A DNA stretch of 64,000 nucleotides from G963422445 sp963422445 (GTDB taxonomy: Bacteria; Pseudomonadota; Alphaproteobacteria; Thalassobaculales; Thalassobaculaceae), in contig OY729512.2 of the NCBI GenBank assembly GCA_963422445.2, positions 2,790,001 through 2,854,000 on the forward strand, given 5' to 3'. The notes under the pieces were generated by a model. The model was not told the DNA's origin, made no database searches, and was given only the letters and a program-made list of their open reading frames with translations. A program made the translations under genes and the position numbers. This document shows, piece by piece, positions 36,526-45,635 of this stretch; within the stretch, counting starts at the first letter, position 1, and each line of letters opens with the position of its first letter.

Positions 36526-37576
36526 ACCGCTTATGCACATAGCTCCGGTTGCGAGAGTTTGCTACCAGATGTTGAGGTTTAGGTTAGAGCGGGGGAGCGG
36601 GTAGAATGTTCCCGATATGTTCCTGCCGACGGAGCCCCTACATGAAACAGGTCCCCGACAGCCTCCTCGCCTTCCAGCACATGGTCCCGGACGATGACGC
36701 CTGCGCCGCCTGGCTGATCGAAATGCGCTGGCCGGACGGCTTCGTCTGTCCCACGTGCAGCCATGAAAAGGGATGGGCGCTGCGCAGAAAAGCACACACC
36801 TTCGCGTGCACCGGCTGCCGCCGGCAGACTTCGGTGACGGCCGGGATGATCCTGCACGCCAGCAAGCTGCCGCTCACCGTCTGGTTCTGGGCCGTCGACC
36901 TGATGGCGACCCACTCCAACGGCATCTCTGCCCTGCAGCTCCAGAAGCAGCTCGCTATCGGCTCTTACCGCAGCGCCTGGCTGCTCGCCCATAAGCTGCG
37001 CGCCAGCATGGTCGAGCCCGAGCGTAACCCGTTGTCGGGCCTGGTGGACATCGACGAGGCCAGCCGTCCATTCCGGACCAAAGACGATCCTCCCACCGGA
37101 GGGCAAGGACGCAGCCACGACGGCAAGATGCTCATCGTCGGCGCCATCGAACTCGGGGACGGAAACATCCCGGGCCGCCTGCGGCTGGCCGAAATCTCCT
37201 CCTACGGCGCCGCCGACCTCGGACACTTCGTCGAAACCGCCGTCGATCCCGACGCCATCGCGAAAACCGACGGCTGGTCCGGCGACGCTGCGGTCCCCGC
37301 CGATCGCCACAATGTCCATGGCGTCGGGAAGACCGCCGCTCACCTCGTCCTGCCGTGGATCCACCAAGTCTTCTCCAACCTCAAGGGATGGGCGCGAGGT
37401 GTCTACCACGGGCTGCGCCGCAAGCATCTGCAAGCCTATCTCGATGAGTTCGTCTTTCGCTTCAACCGCCGCAAAACCCGCCACGATGCTTTCCGCTCGC
37501 TCTTCCGCCTCGCCACCAATGCACAACCCCTTACCTACAGCATGTTGATCGAACCGGAACCATGTGCATAAGCGGT
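36526..37576 (+). mobile_element. IS1595-type insertion sequence (1051 bp) with 8-bp target duplication
   Basis: Terminal inverted repeats begin ACCGCTTATGCACAT at the left (36526) and its complement at the right (ending 37576), extending imperfectly to about 25 bp through CTCCGGTT. The octamer TTTTGTGA is repeated exactly on both sides (36518-36525 and 37577-37584), as expected for IS1595 elements. The transposase is intact. The element sits between two inverted copies of a different IS. Its ends closely match two 111-bp MITEs elsewhere in the window. Confidence 0.92.
36642..37571 (+). CDS. IS1595-family (ISXO2-like) transposase
   Basis: This 309-residue transposase begins with a helix-rich N-terminus and a zinc-binding domain (CPTCSHEKGW and CTGCRRQTSVTAG). 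The ISXO2-like DDE domain follows, with VDIDEASRP carrying the first acidic residue and MLIVGAIELGDG after it. TDGWSGDAAVPADRH carries the second acidic residue, and VFSNLKGWARGVYHGLRRKHLQAYLDEFVFRFNRR closes the domain. The frame is uninterrupted, so the enzyme may still be active. It could mobilise the related MITEs. An upstream in-frame ATG at 36606 is disfavoured because it lies close to the element end. Confidence 0.88.
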   Translation: MKQVPDSLLAFQHMVPDDDACAAWLIEMRWPDGFVCPTCSHEKGWALRRKAHTFACTGCRRQTSVTAGMILHASKLPLTVWFWAVDLMATHSNGISALQLQKQLAIGSYRSAWLLAHKLRASMVEPERNPLSGLVDIDEASRPFRTKDDPPTGGQGRSHDGKMLIVGAIELGDGNIPGRLRLAEISSYGAADLGHFVETAVDPDAIAKTDGWSGDAAVPADRHNVHGVGKTAAHLVLPWIHQVFSNLKGWARGVYHGLRRKHLQAYLDEFVFRFNRRKTRHDAFRSLFRLATNAQPLTYSMLIEPEPCA

Positions 37577-37624
37577 TTTTGTGAATTAGAAACTCACCAT
37601 TTGTAATCAGATGTTGGCATTCCG

Positions 37625-39119
37625 AACCTCTTGCAAAATTCCTGCTCCCAGGGTCCGGTGAGGCCGGATCGGTCGGTTGATCCCGGTTACCTCTGCACCT
37701 GGAGGTCGGAATCCATGGATTCGCGGTGTCTCATCAGAGATGATGAGACCGAACAGGGACCTTTGCGGACATCGGGACACGCCTCTCCGGGTCCCTCTCT
37801 GCGAGAGGGCCGCGAAGGGTCGGTATGCGTTGTCGGAGCCGCGCTATGGGACGGCGAGACGTATCAACTGGTCAGCCGCCAGGGCCAGGATGCCGAACAT
37901 GAGATGGCAGGCGACCTTGGAATATCCACGGACGCGGACATGGCGCCCGCCACACTCATCCTTGAGGCGGGCGTTGGTCCTCTCGACACCGGACCGGATC
38001 CGGACCCGCACGGTCTCGGGATCGACATGGCCTATTGCACGCCGGGCCCGGGCCTCCCGGTCTCGCTCCTCCTTGAGGTCCTTGTCCCGGCGCGGATTGA
38101 CATCGATGATCGGCACATGGCCAAGCCGTTCGCTCATCTGGTAGATCTCCTTGGCATCATAGGCCGCGTCCATGAGATCGTAGAGATTGGTCACACGCCC
38201 GGCGGTCATCATCGCCAGCGGGATCGCGACCGGGCTGTCATGGACGGATGCCGAGGTGAGAACGGTCCTCAGCGGCACCCCGCAGTCTGCTGTGTCGATA
38301 TGCAGCTTGTAACCGCGCCAAGCCTCCATGACCCCTTTGGCATTCTTCTTTGCCCCGTGATCGCAGACCTTCGGTAGCGCGTCGAGCCTCTCATCGAGAT
38401 CCATCCCGTTCGCTTGCTGTTCGAGACGCCCAGGCTCCTTCGTCCTCTCCTCGCCCTTGCGGGGCCGGCCGCGCTTGCGGTTCGGCGTCCTGGCCTTCGG
38501 CTTCGGGACCGGCGTCTCCCGGGCCTCGATGGCCGTCGAGTCCCTCGACACGTGGCCGATGAGCGTGTCGCCCAGTGTCTCTGCAACCAGAGCCGCGTGC
38601 ATCCTCTCCGGAAGACGGGACTGCGACCATTCGGCAAACGTCCGCGAAAACGTCGCTTCACTCGGGATCTTCGCGACACGCGACCAGCCGCACAGTCGGC
38701 GCAACGTCGGGTCCACCTTGAGCCTGTCGATCAGGTGGCGGGTCGTCGGCAGATCCCATACCGCCTTGGCGATGAAGCCACGGGCCAGCGCCCGGCGATC
38801 CTCCCGGGGCCGACCCGGACCGGTCCACACCTCATCGACGAAGCCCTCCACCTTGACGAGATCGAGAGCTGTCACGAAACGCTTGTGCGTCTCCAGGAGA
38901 GGACCGACCGCCTCGGCCAACGCAGGGAAAAGGTCCCCTTGAAATCGGCGCCAGAGATCGGACAGGGTCGAGCCAAGGGTCATCGGAGCCACCCCGTGGT
39001 ATCTTGTTATTGTAGAAATACAACATACCACGGGGTGGCTCCGAAACCTAGGCCCTCGACAACAAAATCAACCTCGACAAGGCAAAAAACCGGTCGGGCC
39101 GGCAATTTTGCAAGAAGCT
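37625..39119 (-). mobile_element. Insertion sequence, copy B (about 1495 bp), no target duplication seen
   Basis: This is the same element as copy A in inverted orientation, with ends AACCTCTTGCAAAATT at 37625 and the complement of AGCTTCTTGCAAAATT at 39119. The flanking hexamers (ATTCCG and CGAAGG) do not match, so the insertion site was rearranged or the duplication was lost. Its transposase frame is intact, unlike copy A. The two copies bracket the IS1595 element and could recombine to invert the intervening 1.2 kb. Confidence 0.85.
37844..38983 (-). CDS. DDE transposase of IS copy B, intact
   Basis: The 379-residue protein starts MTLGSTLSDLWRRFQGDLFP and contains an N-terminal DUF772-like helical region (RHLIDRLKVDPTLRRLCGWS). 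IGHVSRDSTAIEARETP holds the presumed first catalytic Asp, and a basic linker (PKPKARTPNRKRGRPRKG) follows. YKLHIDTADCGVPL and DLMDAAYDAKEIYQ hold the second, and the C-terminal acidic region is VERTNARLKDECGG. The frame is continuous, so this copy is the likely source of transposition. IS family assignment is uncertain (IS5/ISNCY-like). Confidence 0.85.
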   Translation of the reverse strand: MTLGSTLSDLWRRFQGDLFPALAEAVGPLLETHKRFVTALDLVKVEGFVDEVWTGPGRPREDRRALARGFIAKAVWDLPTTRHLIDRLKVDPTLRRLCGWSRVAKIPSEATFSRTFAEWSQSRLPERMHAALVAETLGDTLIGHVSRDSTAIEARETPVPKPKARTPNRKRGRPRKGEERTKEPGRLEQQANGMDLDERLDALPKVCDHGAKKNAKGVMEAWRGYKLHIDTADCGVPLRTVLTSASVHDSPVAIPLAMMTAGRVTNLYDLMDAAYDAKEIYQMSERLGHVPIIDVNPRRDKDLKEERDREARARRAIGHVDPETVRVRIRSGVERTNARLKDECGGRHVRVRGYSKVACHLMFGILALAADQLIRLAVP

Positions 39120-39239
39120 CGAAGGACAAAGAAATCATGTCAAATGCAACATGCGTTTCGTCTCTCGGTGGAACAATCAGGAATGCTGCCCGACAGCCAG
39201 TGCGATCCGGCGATGACGCGGGTTGCGCACATCGGGCCA

Positions 39240-40166
39240 TCAGAGCCGCGGTTGGCCGAACAACGTGAGCATCAGGGGGATCGTTACGCCTGCGATAATG
39301 ACTTGCGTCGTCAATATTGCAGCCATCAGTTCATGATCACCTCCAAATTGACGAGCCATGACATAGGACGATGCCGATGACGGCAGCGAGGCGAACAGAA
39401 CCGCGACCGAGGATGTCAACGGATCGATGTCTTGTAGATGACAGAGCAACGCCGTCAGGACCGGCATCGCGAGCAATCGGAGGACATTGCTATAAATCAG
39501 CGGCACCGGGCTACGTTTCACGGTTTCAAAGTTGAGTCCGGCGCCGACCGCTAGCAACCCGAGCGGGGCCGCGCCGCGTCCGAGCATTTCCAGTGTTGTT
39601 GCCGCGAGATCGAAGAGGCCGACGCCAGTCAGATTGGCAGCGATGCCGATGGCGCAGGCGACGATGATCGGACTCGTCACGAACCGTTTGAGGATCACCC
39701 AGATCGAGGGTGGGCCGCCCGGGCCGAGGCGAGCCAGGCTCCACATGGATATCACATTGACGAGCGGAATGATTGCGGCAATGCCAATGGCGGCAAGGCC
39801 CTGACCGCTGGCGCCGTAAAGCGGCGCGGCAGCCGCGATGCCGATATAGGAATTCTGTCGCACCGCGCCCTGCAGGATCGACGTATGGACTGGACCGCTC
39901 GTCGGAACAACCAGCCTGAAAACCATAATGCCCAGGACAACCAGCAATGTCGCTCCGACCATCGCCAGTGTCATGGGCAGAACATCGAAACCGGAAAGGT
40001 CGGTGTTGCCGAGCTTGACGATCAACAATGCCGGGAGCAGTAACCAGTAGACGAGAGCCTCGATACCGTCCCAAAGACTCTGGGGAAACACCCGGGCCCG
40101 TTTCAACCCGTACCCGAGCATGATGAGCAGAAAAACAGGTGCGAGGGCCGATAGCATGGTTGGCAT
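39240..40166 (-). CDS. AEC-family (auxin efflux carrier-type) transporter
   Basis: A 308-residue membrane protein with about ten hydrophobic segments. It has the N-terminal LAPVFLLIMLGYGLKRARVF pattern, the RQNSYIGIAAAAPLYG segment typical of AEC transporters, and the C-terminal VLFASLPSSASSYVMARQFGGD. The bacterial family exports organic acids and other anions, and the substrate cannot be inferred. It lies just downstream of an IS nest in a region otherwise occupied by catabolic-looking genes. Confidence 0.88.
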   Translation of the reverse strand: MPTMLSALAPVFLLIMLGYGLKRARVFPQSLWDGIEALVYWLLLPALLIVKLGNTDLSGFDVLPMTLAMVGATLLVVLGIMVFRLVVPTSGPVHTSILQGAVRQNSYIGIAAAAPLYGASGQGLAAIGIAAIIPLVNVISMWSLARLGPGGPPSIWVILKRFVTSPIIVACAIGIAANLTGVGLFDLAATTLEMLGRGAAPLGLLAVGAGLNFETVKRSPVPLIYSNVLRLLAMPVLTALLCHLQDIDPLTSSVAVLFASLPSSASSYVMARQFGGDHELMAAILTTQVIIAGVTIPLMLTLFGQPRL

Positions 40167-40277
40167 TTGATTCGGCCATGGAGTTCGGATGCTTCGAGTG
40201 TAACTATAATATGCAGTGGTCAGAACGTCACCGGTTGCAAACCGGGTTAGGGGAGTATCGCATCACGGGCAACATGC

Positions 40278-40739
40278 GTGCCGCAACCGGGTGTCGATCA
40301 ATGGGACAGTCTTGTGATTTCCGTCGACCTGCAGGCTGAACGGCGCGTCTATGCGGACCGCGCCCGCTGGGTTACGCAGCTGGTTTTCGAGGTGACCGAC
40401 GATGCCGGACTGCGGTCGCCGCCCCAGGCTGCGGCCCTGTTTGCCGAAATGGTTCAGGTGTTCTGCTCTGGTGCATGGGTTGCAACGGTGATACTTGCTC
40501 AGGCGGTACTCGAAGCCGATCTGGCCGAGAGTGAATGGTCCGACGGAATGATATTGAACGAACTGCGATACGGACGTGGTTATGTCTGGCTCCGTGAACG
40601 GCGCAATCATCTGGTGCATGCCGATGGTCCCGGGCCCGCGATCACGGTGGCCAGCCGGCAAACCGATGCCACGGCTTTGGAGCGGGACGCGCGCCGCGCC
40701 GTTGAACTCGCAATTCGGGGTCTTGCCGGGCGGGTTTGA
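40278..40739 (+). CDS. Conserved alphaproteobacterial hypothetical protein
   Basis: A 153-residue protein beginning at a GTG codon, with an alternative GTG at 40314 giving a shorter product that starts in better-conserved-looking sequence. Its central part (ADRARWVTQLVFEVTDDAGL, AEMVQVFCSGAWVATVILAQAVLEADL) looks helical and soluble. ERRNHLVHADG near the end recalls helical HEPN-like proteins with an RNxxxH pattern (RRNHLVH). I cannot name a function; the RNxxH resemblance is only a hint. The next gene is an acyl-CoA ligase. Confidence 0.6.
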   Translation: MPQPGVDQWDSLVISVDLQAERRVYADRARWVTQLVFEVTDDAGLRSPPQAAALFAEMVQVFCSGAWVATVILAQAVLEADLAESEWSDGMILNELRYGRGYVWLRERRNHLVHADGPGPAITVASRQTDATALERDARRAVELAIRGLAGRV

Positions 40740-40822
40740 GAGATCGGATTCGGCCGGGACGAATGCTCTGCTGCCGTTGGTTACACCGTTGACATTGTCA
40801 CCGAACAATCAGGGGGAATGCG

Positions 40823-42364
40823 ATGCATTTTGAGGTGTTCGACTGGATTGCGCATCACGCAAACCGAACTCCGGACAAAATCGCGATGGTGGATCTCTGG
40901 AGCAACCGCAAGATCAGCTATGCCGGGATGCATGAACGCGTCGGCCGCCTGGCCGGTTATCTGCACGGTCGCTTGGGGGTCCGACCCGGCGCGCGAGTTG
41001 GTTTGCTGGCGCAGAACTCCAGCGACTATCTCGAGGTCCAATTTGCCTGCTTTCGGATCGGCGCAATTTTTCTGCCGCTCAACTCTCGGCTGACGGTTCC
41101 GGAACTCACCTATATCGTCAACAATGCCAGCCCCGACGTCATCGTCTACGACCGCGATTTCGCCCGGACGGTAGCTGGGGTTCGGGCGCGAGCCGGGATA
41201 GGGGAGGTTCTCGAAACGGCTGCGAACGGGACTGACTCTCCTTACGAGGCGGCAATCTCCGCTGGTCCGGTATTCACCGACATGATTCGGCAGATCATGG
41301 ATGACGTCTCGACGGTCATGTATACCAGCGGCACCACCGGATTGCCCAAGGGTGCGATGATCACGCACGGCATGTTGCTCGTCAACCACGTTAACATCGG
41401 TCTGACGCACAGGATCACGGCCGATTCGATAACCCTGACCATCCTGCCACTGTTTCATACCGGCGGCTTGAATGTCTATTCAAATCCGGTTCTTCAGTCG
41501 GGGGGTACGGTGATTGTGGCGCGGGCCTTCGATGCCGCCGAATGCCTTTCCATGTTGCTTGATCGCGACATTGGAATCACGAATTTCCTCGCGGTGCCGG
41601 CAAACTATCAATTCATGAGTCTGGAGCCGGAGTTCGAGGCGGCCGATTTCAGTCATATCTCGGTGTTGGGCATCGGCGCGGCGCCGGCGCCGCATTCCCT
41701 GATCGAGGCCTGGGCCGAACGCGGAGGAGCGCTTACGCAGGTCTACGGAATGACGGAGACGGCGCCTGCCGTGCTCTCGCTCGATCCGGCCGATGCGATC
41801 CGCAAGATCGGGTCCGCCGGTAAACCGCTCCTCTATACACGTGTTCGCGTGATCAACGAGGCTGGTGAACCGGCGGCGGTTGGCGAAACCGGCGAACTCT
41901 GGGTCAGCGGACCGAATGTCACGCCCGGTTACTGGAACGCGCCGGAGGCGACAATGGAGGCCTTCGATGGCGAATGGTTCAAGACCGGAGACGCTGTTGT
42001 CGTCGATGATGAAGGGCATCACTATATCGTCGATCGCTGGAAAGACATGTACATTTCGGGCGGCGAAAATGTTTATCCGGCCGAGGTCGAAAATGTGATC
42101 TACCAGCTCAATGGGGTTGCCGAAGTTGCAATTGTCGGTGTTCCACACGAACGCTGGGGTGAAGTCGGGTGCGCGGTCGTGGTCTCCCGGTCGGATGCGG
42201 ACCTTGATCGCCAGGCGATCCTCGATCATTGCGACGGCCGGATTGCTCGTTTCAAGTTACCCGGGCATGTGGTGTTCACTGAAGCTCTACCACGCAATGC
42301 CACCGGCAAAGTCCAGAAACATGAGCTGCGCCGCCAGATCGCGGATGGCAAACTCACTGTCTGA
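40823..42364 (+). CDS. AMP-binding acyl-CoA ligase
   Basis: A 513-residue ANL-superfamily ligase that activates a carboxylic acid as acyl-AMP and then the CoA thioester. Motifs in order: P-loop YTSGTTGLPKGAMITH near residue 170, the adenine-pocket VYGMTETAPAV region, and the catalytic-aspartate region WFKTGDAVVVDDEGHHYIVDR. The A8 hinge DMYISGGENVYPAEVE and the catalytic lysine in PRNATGKVQKHELR complete the set. It fits long- or medium-chain acyl-CoA synthetases, or aromatic-acid CoA ligases. Its position near other catabolic enzymes suggests feeding of aromatic or fatty acids into beta-oxidation-like steps. Confidence 0.93.
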   Translation: MHFEVFDWIAHHANRTPDKIAMVDLWSNRKISYAGMHERVGRLAGYLHGRLGVRPGARVGLLAQNSSDYLEVQFACFRIGAIFLPLNSRLTVPELTYIVNNASPDVIVYDRDFARTVAGVRARAGIGEVLETAANGTDSPYEAAISAGPVFTDMIRQIMDDVSTVMYTSGTTGLPKGAMITHGMLLVNHVNIGLTHRITADSITLTILPLFHTGGLNVYSNPVLQSGGTVIVARAFDAAECLSMLLDRDIGITNFLAVPANYQFMSLEPEFEAADFSHISVLGIGAAPAPHSLIEAWAERGGALTQVYGMTETAPAVLSLDPADAIRKIGSAGKPLLYTRVRVINEAGEPAAVGETGELWVSGPNVTPGYWNAPEATMEAFDGEWFKTGDAVVVDDEGHHYIVDRWKDMYISGGENVYPAEVENVIYQLNGVAEVAIVGVPHERWGEVGCAVVVSRSDADLDRQAILDHCDGRIARFKLPGHVVFTEALPRNATGKVQKHELRRQIADGKLTV

Positions 42365-42605
42365 TCAGCAACGGTACATGACTGTACGACCTCGAACCTC
42401 GTCCGCGCCGATTGTGGCTTCAGATGTTCGATGGGGTGACGGCCAGTTGGGTTGCGCCTACGAGCTCGCGGCGGCCAACGCTGGCTGTCGGCGCCATAGC
42501 GGCGAGATAGCCCGAAGGGCCGGACAAGATCCCGGCCGGCCGCGCCGGGGCCGGTATTTCTTCGTCTCCAGTTGCCACTACGAGGCAAGGCGCCAAAAAA
42601 GGGAA
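42365..42605. other. 241-bp stretch after the acyl-CoA ligase with no gene
   Basis: No intact gene recognised. A minus-strand frame through this stretch has protein-like sequence (GILSGPSGYLAAMAPTASVG) but no named match. It may be a decayed gene into which the adjacent MITE inserted. Confidence 0.3.
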
Positions 42606-42716
42606 ACCGCTTATGCACGTGGCTCCGGTGAAACGCACATGTAGCGTTTGGCGTGCCGGGAATAGTCGACATCGGGGGCAACATCGTGTGCCACCGGAGC
42701 CACGTGCATAAGCGGT
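42606..42716 (+). mobile_element. 111-bp MITE with IS1595-like ends
   Basis: The ends are near-perfect inverted repeats of about 25 bp beginning ACCGCTTATGCACGTGGCTC. No coding capacity is present. A second copy with the same length lies at 45636-45746. The ends closely match those of the IS1595 element at 36526-37576, suggesting that its transposase mobilises them. Flanking octamers (AAAGGGAA and TTCCCAAA) are not a direct duplication, so this copy may have been rearranged. Confidence 0.85.
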
Positions 42717-43070
42717 TTCCCAAAAAAAAGATGATCCGCACATCGGGCAGGAATGCCTGAACAATATCCATGCGGGCATCGTCGGCAGGGTCGTGCCGCC
42801 GCGACTGCGCGGCAGCCGAAATACGCTCTCGACGGTTACAATGATTGCAGCAGCCCTTGTGCGACGCTGCATAATGCGAAGCGGAGTCATCGACATAGCT
42901 TCGCATCGTCACATTCTCACATGTCGGGACAGCCCGGATCCTGCCTCGCCGCAGCTTGCGTTCCCGGCATTGAGGTCGATAGAATACTCTCAGAGCCTGA
43001 CCTAAAACTGGTTGGGTGGTCTCGCATGGTGTATCTTCGTGGATGAACACTCACACCATGGGGGCACATC
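42717..43070. other. 354-bp stretch before an IS5-type element
   Basis: No gene is recognised. Near 42990 the sequence CTCAGAGCCTGACC resembles the left end of an IS5-type element, whose transposase begins at 43071. The stretch also follows the MITE. It probably contains the left end of that IS plus decayed flanking DNA. Confidence 0.3.
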
Positions 43071-43869
43071 ATGCCCTGGAACGAGACGACCCGGAAGCAT
43101 AGCCGTAAGACGGAGCGTTACGAAAGCGATCTGACCGATGCGGACCTTACCGGACCCGCTTCTTCCACCGTCGCGCCGGCTTGATCGTCCCCGTCAGGTG
43201 GACCTGCGGGACGTGGTGAACGCGATCGCATGCATACTCTGGACAGGGTGCAGTTGGCGGGCATGACCGAAGGATTGTCCGGCGTTTACGACGATTCAGA
43301 CCTATTTCCATGCGTGGTTCCGGTCGGGGGTCCTGGAGCAGGTTTGCGCCCGTTTTACGACGCTCGAGCGGCTCCGGTCGGGGCGTAGTGCGGACCCGAG
43401 CGCGGCCATCATCGACAGTCAGAGCGTAACGGCGGTCGAAGCGGGCAGCGAGGAATGCGGCGACGATGCCGGCAAGACGATCAAGGTGACGCTTGTGGTC
43501 CATCCGGCGCATATCCAGGACCGGTATGGCGCGCGTCCCTTGTTGCTGGCGTTGCAGGCCGGTCAGAACATGGTGCAGATCGTGTTTGCCGACGGCGCCT
43601 ATGGCGGCGACAAGCTGGCAAGCGCGCTCAAGGGAATGAATTGCCCGATCACTGTGGATGTCATCGGAAAACCCAGGGATACCAAGGGGGTCGTCGTCAT
43701 GTCTCGGCGCTGGGTGGTCGAACGCAGCTTCGGATGGCTGCGCCGCTGCCGGCGCCTCTCCAGAGACTTCGAGCGATCCATCGCCAGCGCCCTCGTCTGG
43801 CTCCTGCTGGTTCTAAGCCGTGTTCTCATGCACCGCCTCGGACGCATGCAAGTCACTGTCACTAATTGA
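43071..43869 (+). pseudogene. IS5-family transposase, frameshifted
   Basis: The N-terminus (MPWNETTRKHSRKTERYESDLTDADL) is a typical IS5 start. It soon shifts frame before a segment that reads VDLRDVVNAIACILWTGCSWRA. A later frame resumes through DSQSV-like and VTLVVHPAHIQDRYGARP, then FADGAYGGDKLASALK and the C-terminal RRWVVERSFGWLRRCRRLSRDFER. The first and second catalytic acidic regions (IIDSQSVT, FADGAYGG) and the ERSFGWL glutamate are visible but in different frames. The element is dead as read. Confidence 0.8.
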
Positions 43870-43893
43870 TATCATTATGATTCAGACACTCAG

Positions 43894-44456
43894 ATGTTCC
43901 GCAGAATCCGCGAGGACGGCTGCTACTATGTGGACAAGACCGCGTGTATGCGGCGGTTGGTGGATGAGGGCGTGCATTACTTTCTGTCGCGCCCGCGGCG
44001 CTTTGGCAAAAGCTTGTTCCTGGACACACTGAAGGAGTTGTTCGAGGGCAGCGAGGACTTGTTCGAAGGTCTGGCGATTTACCCGCACTGGGATTGGGCG
44101 ACGCGTTATCCGGTGCTGCGGTTCGATTTTGCCCGCGGCGACTTCGGTCAACCGGATTATCTGTGCCCTAACCTTGCCGCGCAATTCGACACCATGGAGG
44201 AACAGGCGTGCGCAGCCTCCGGTTACCCCGATGCGCCGGACCGCTTTGCCTGGTTGCTCGGAACATTGCACGAGCGGACCGGGCAGCGAGTGGTCGTGCT
44301 GATGAACCAATACGACAAGCCGATTCTTGATGTCTTGGACGAACCCGACACCGCGGCAGCCAACCGGAGTTTTTTGCGAGGTTTATTCGGGACCATCAAG
44401 AATTGCGACGTACATATCAAGCTGACCTTCCTTGCCGGGGTGGCCAAGTTTCCTAG
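43894..44456 (+). pseudogene. 5' part of an AAA-ATPase-like gene (pfam09820 type), interrupted by an IS
   Basis: The N-terminal AAA-like domain of the pfam09820/DUF1703 family is clear: GCYYVDKTACMRRLVDEGVH, the P-loop SRPRRFGKSLFLDTLKELF, and a Walker B-like VVVLMNQYDKPILDVL, in which the usual DEYDK reads NQYDK. The frame breaks off at LAGVAKF, where the downstream IS starts. The C-terminal end of the family reappears beyond the IS, though the middle of the gene is missing. These proteins pair a STAND-like ATPase with a PD-(D/E)XK nuclease-like domain; their role is unknown. Confidence 0.82.
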
Positions 44457-45342
44457 ATAGTGTCGTCATGAGTGATGTTTATCTGTCCTATCTGTCGAAT
44501 TCACTCGATGGTTCTTGGAGGCGACTCATGGGATTGGCTCATCGGCGTCACGACATTTCGGACAGGGTCTGGCTGTTGTTGGAGCCTCATCTGCCTGGCC
44601 GAGCGGGACGTTGGGGTGGGGTGGCGCAGGATAATCGACGGTTCATTAATGCGATCTTCTGGATTCTGCGTACCGGCGCTCCCTGGCGTGATGTGCCGCC
44701 AGACTATGGAGACTGGAAAAATACCCATCGTCGGTTCTGTCGCTGGCGGGACAAGGGGCTCTGGGGGGCGTTGCTGGAGCCTCTGGTGGATGAGCCGGAC
44801 TATGAATGGCTGATGATTGACGCCAGTCATCTCAAGGTCCATCCCCATGCGAGCGGTGCGGTCGGCGGCAATCAGGCGATGGATCGCACAAAAGGGGGCT
44901 GAACACGACGCTGCACTTGGCTGTGGACGCGCATGGGATGCCGGTGCGGGTGTTGGTGACCGAGGGGACGGCCGCAGATTGCAGTCAAGCGGTCGAGCTG
45001 ATTGAAGGGCATAGATGCCGAGTACTTGTTGGCGGACAAGGCCTGTGACACGACTGCCATTCTGTCTTATTGTGAGGAGCATGAAGTTATTCCAGTGGTT
45101 CCGCCGAAGCGCAACCGCAAGCACCCCAGAGCGTATGATGTCCATCTCTACCGGCGCCGGCATTTGGTGGAGAACGCCTTTCTGTGGCTCAAGCGTTGGC
45201 GTGGGATTGCCACGCGATACGCCAGGAATGCCGCATCGTTTCTTGCCGCGGTGCAGATCCGGTGTCTGGCGCATCTTGCAGACCTCCACGATCGACAAAT
45301 CAGAAGAACACAATAACGAATATATCTTTAACGATCAATCCA
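44457..45342 (+). mobile_element. IS5-type element flanked by CTAG
   Basis: The element lies between two CTAG tetramers (44453-44456 and 45343-45346) and interrupts an AAA-ATPase-like gene. Terminal inverted repeats are not crisp. The short CTAG flank is compatible with the IS427 subgroup, which shows 2- to 4-bp duplications. Its right end matches the remnant at 10084-10161. Confidence 0.65.
44528..45316 (+). pseudogene. IS5-type (IS427-like) transposase with a probable programmed shift plus a true frameshift
   Basis: The first frame (MGLAHRRHDISDRVWLLLEPHL, NRRFINAIFWILRTGAPWRDVP) ends soon after a slippery AAAAGGGGG stretch near 44889, where related elements use programmed -1 frameshifting to produce the full enzyme. 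The second frame continues (LNTTLHLAVDAHGMPVRVL) but is broken again near 45012 by an extra G. A third frame gives AEYLLADKACDTTAIL and RRHLVENAFLWLKRWRGIATRYARN. The second break makes the gene a pseudogene. Visible catalytic cues are MIDASHLKVH and LLADKACD. Confidence 0.75.
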
Positions 45343-45346
45343 CTAG

Positions 45347-45471
45347 CGCAGTTGCACGAGCGCGGCTATGCGGAGAAATATCGGGCTCTCGGGTATGCGT
45401 TCCACCTGATCGGGATTGAGTTCAGCCGGAAGGAACGCAATCTGGTAGGGTTCGAGACGGCGCAGGGATGA
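45347..45471 (+). pseudogene. 3' remnant of the interrupted AAA-ATPase-like gene
   Basis: Directly after the IS, the frame reads LHERGYAEKYRALGYAFHLIGIEFSRKERNLVGFE and stops at 45471. This is the recognisable C-terminal nuclease-like end of DUF1703 proteins, so it belongs with the 5' part at 43894-44456. The middle of the gene, roughly 250 residues by comparison with the family, is absent, so the locus suffered a deletion as well as the insertion. Confidence 0.75.
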
Positions 45472-45635
45472 ACGGCCTCACCTCGGTGCCGGCGGCGACA
45501 TTGCAGGGCTATTGAAATGTTCCGTGAGATTTGACATTGAGATGTTCGTCGCAGAATGGTTTTCCGCAAGCGGCTGGGGAGACGCGGCGCTGCCGGATTT
45601 TTTGTTCATGTCATGAATGTCCGGGAAATAGTCGA

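Noticed and set aside
34949..39119. Composite transposon bounded by the two inverted IS copies
   Set aside because: Copy A has its own CCTGAG duplication on both ends, so it inserted alone. The outer ends of the pair share no duplication, and the interior holds only another IS.
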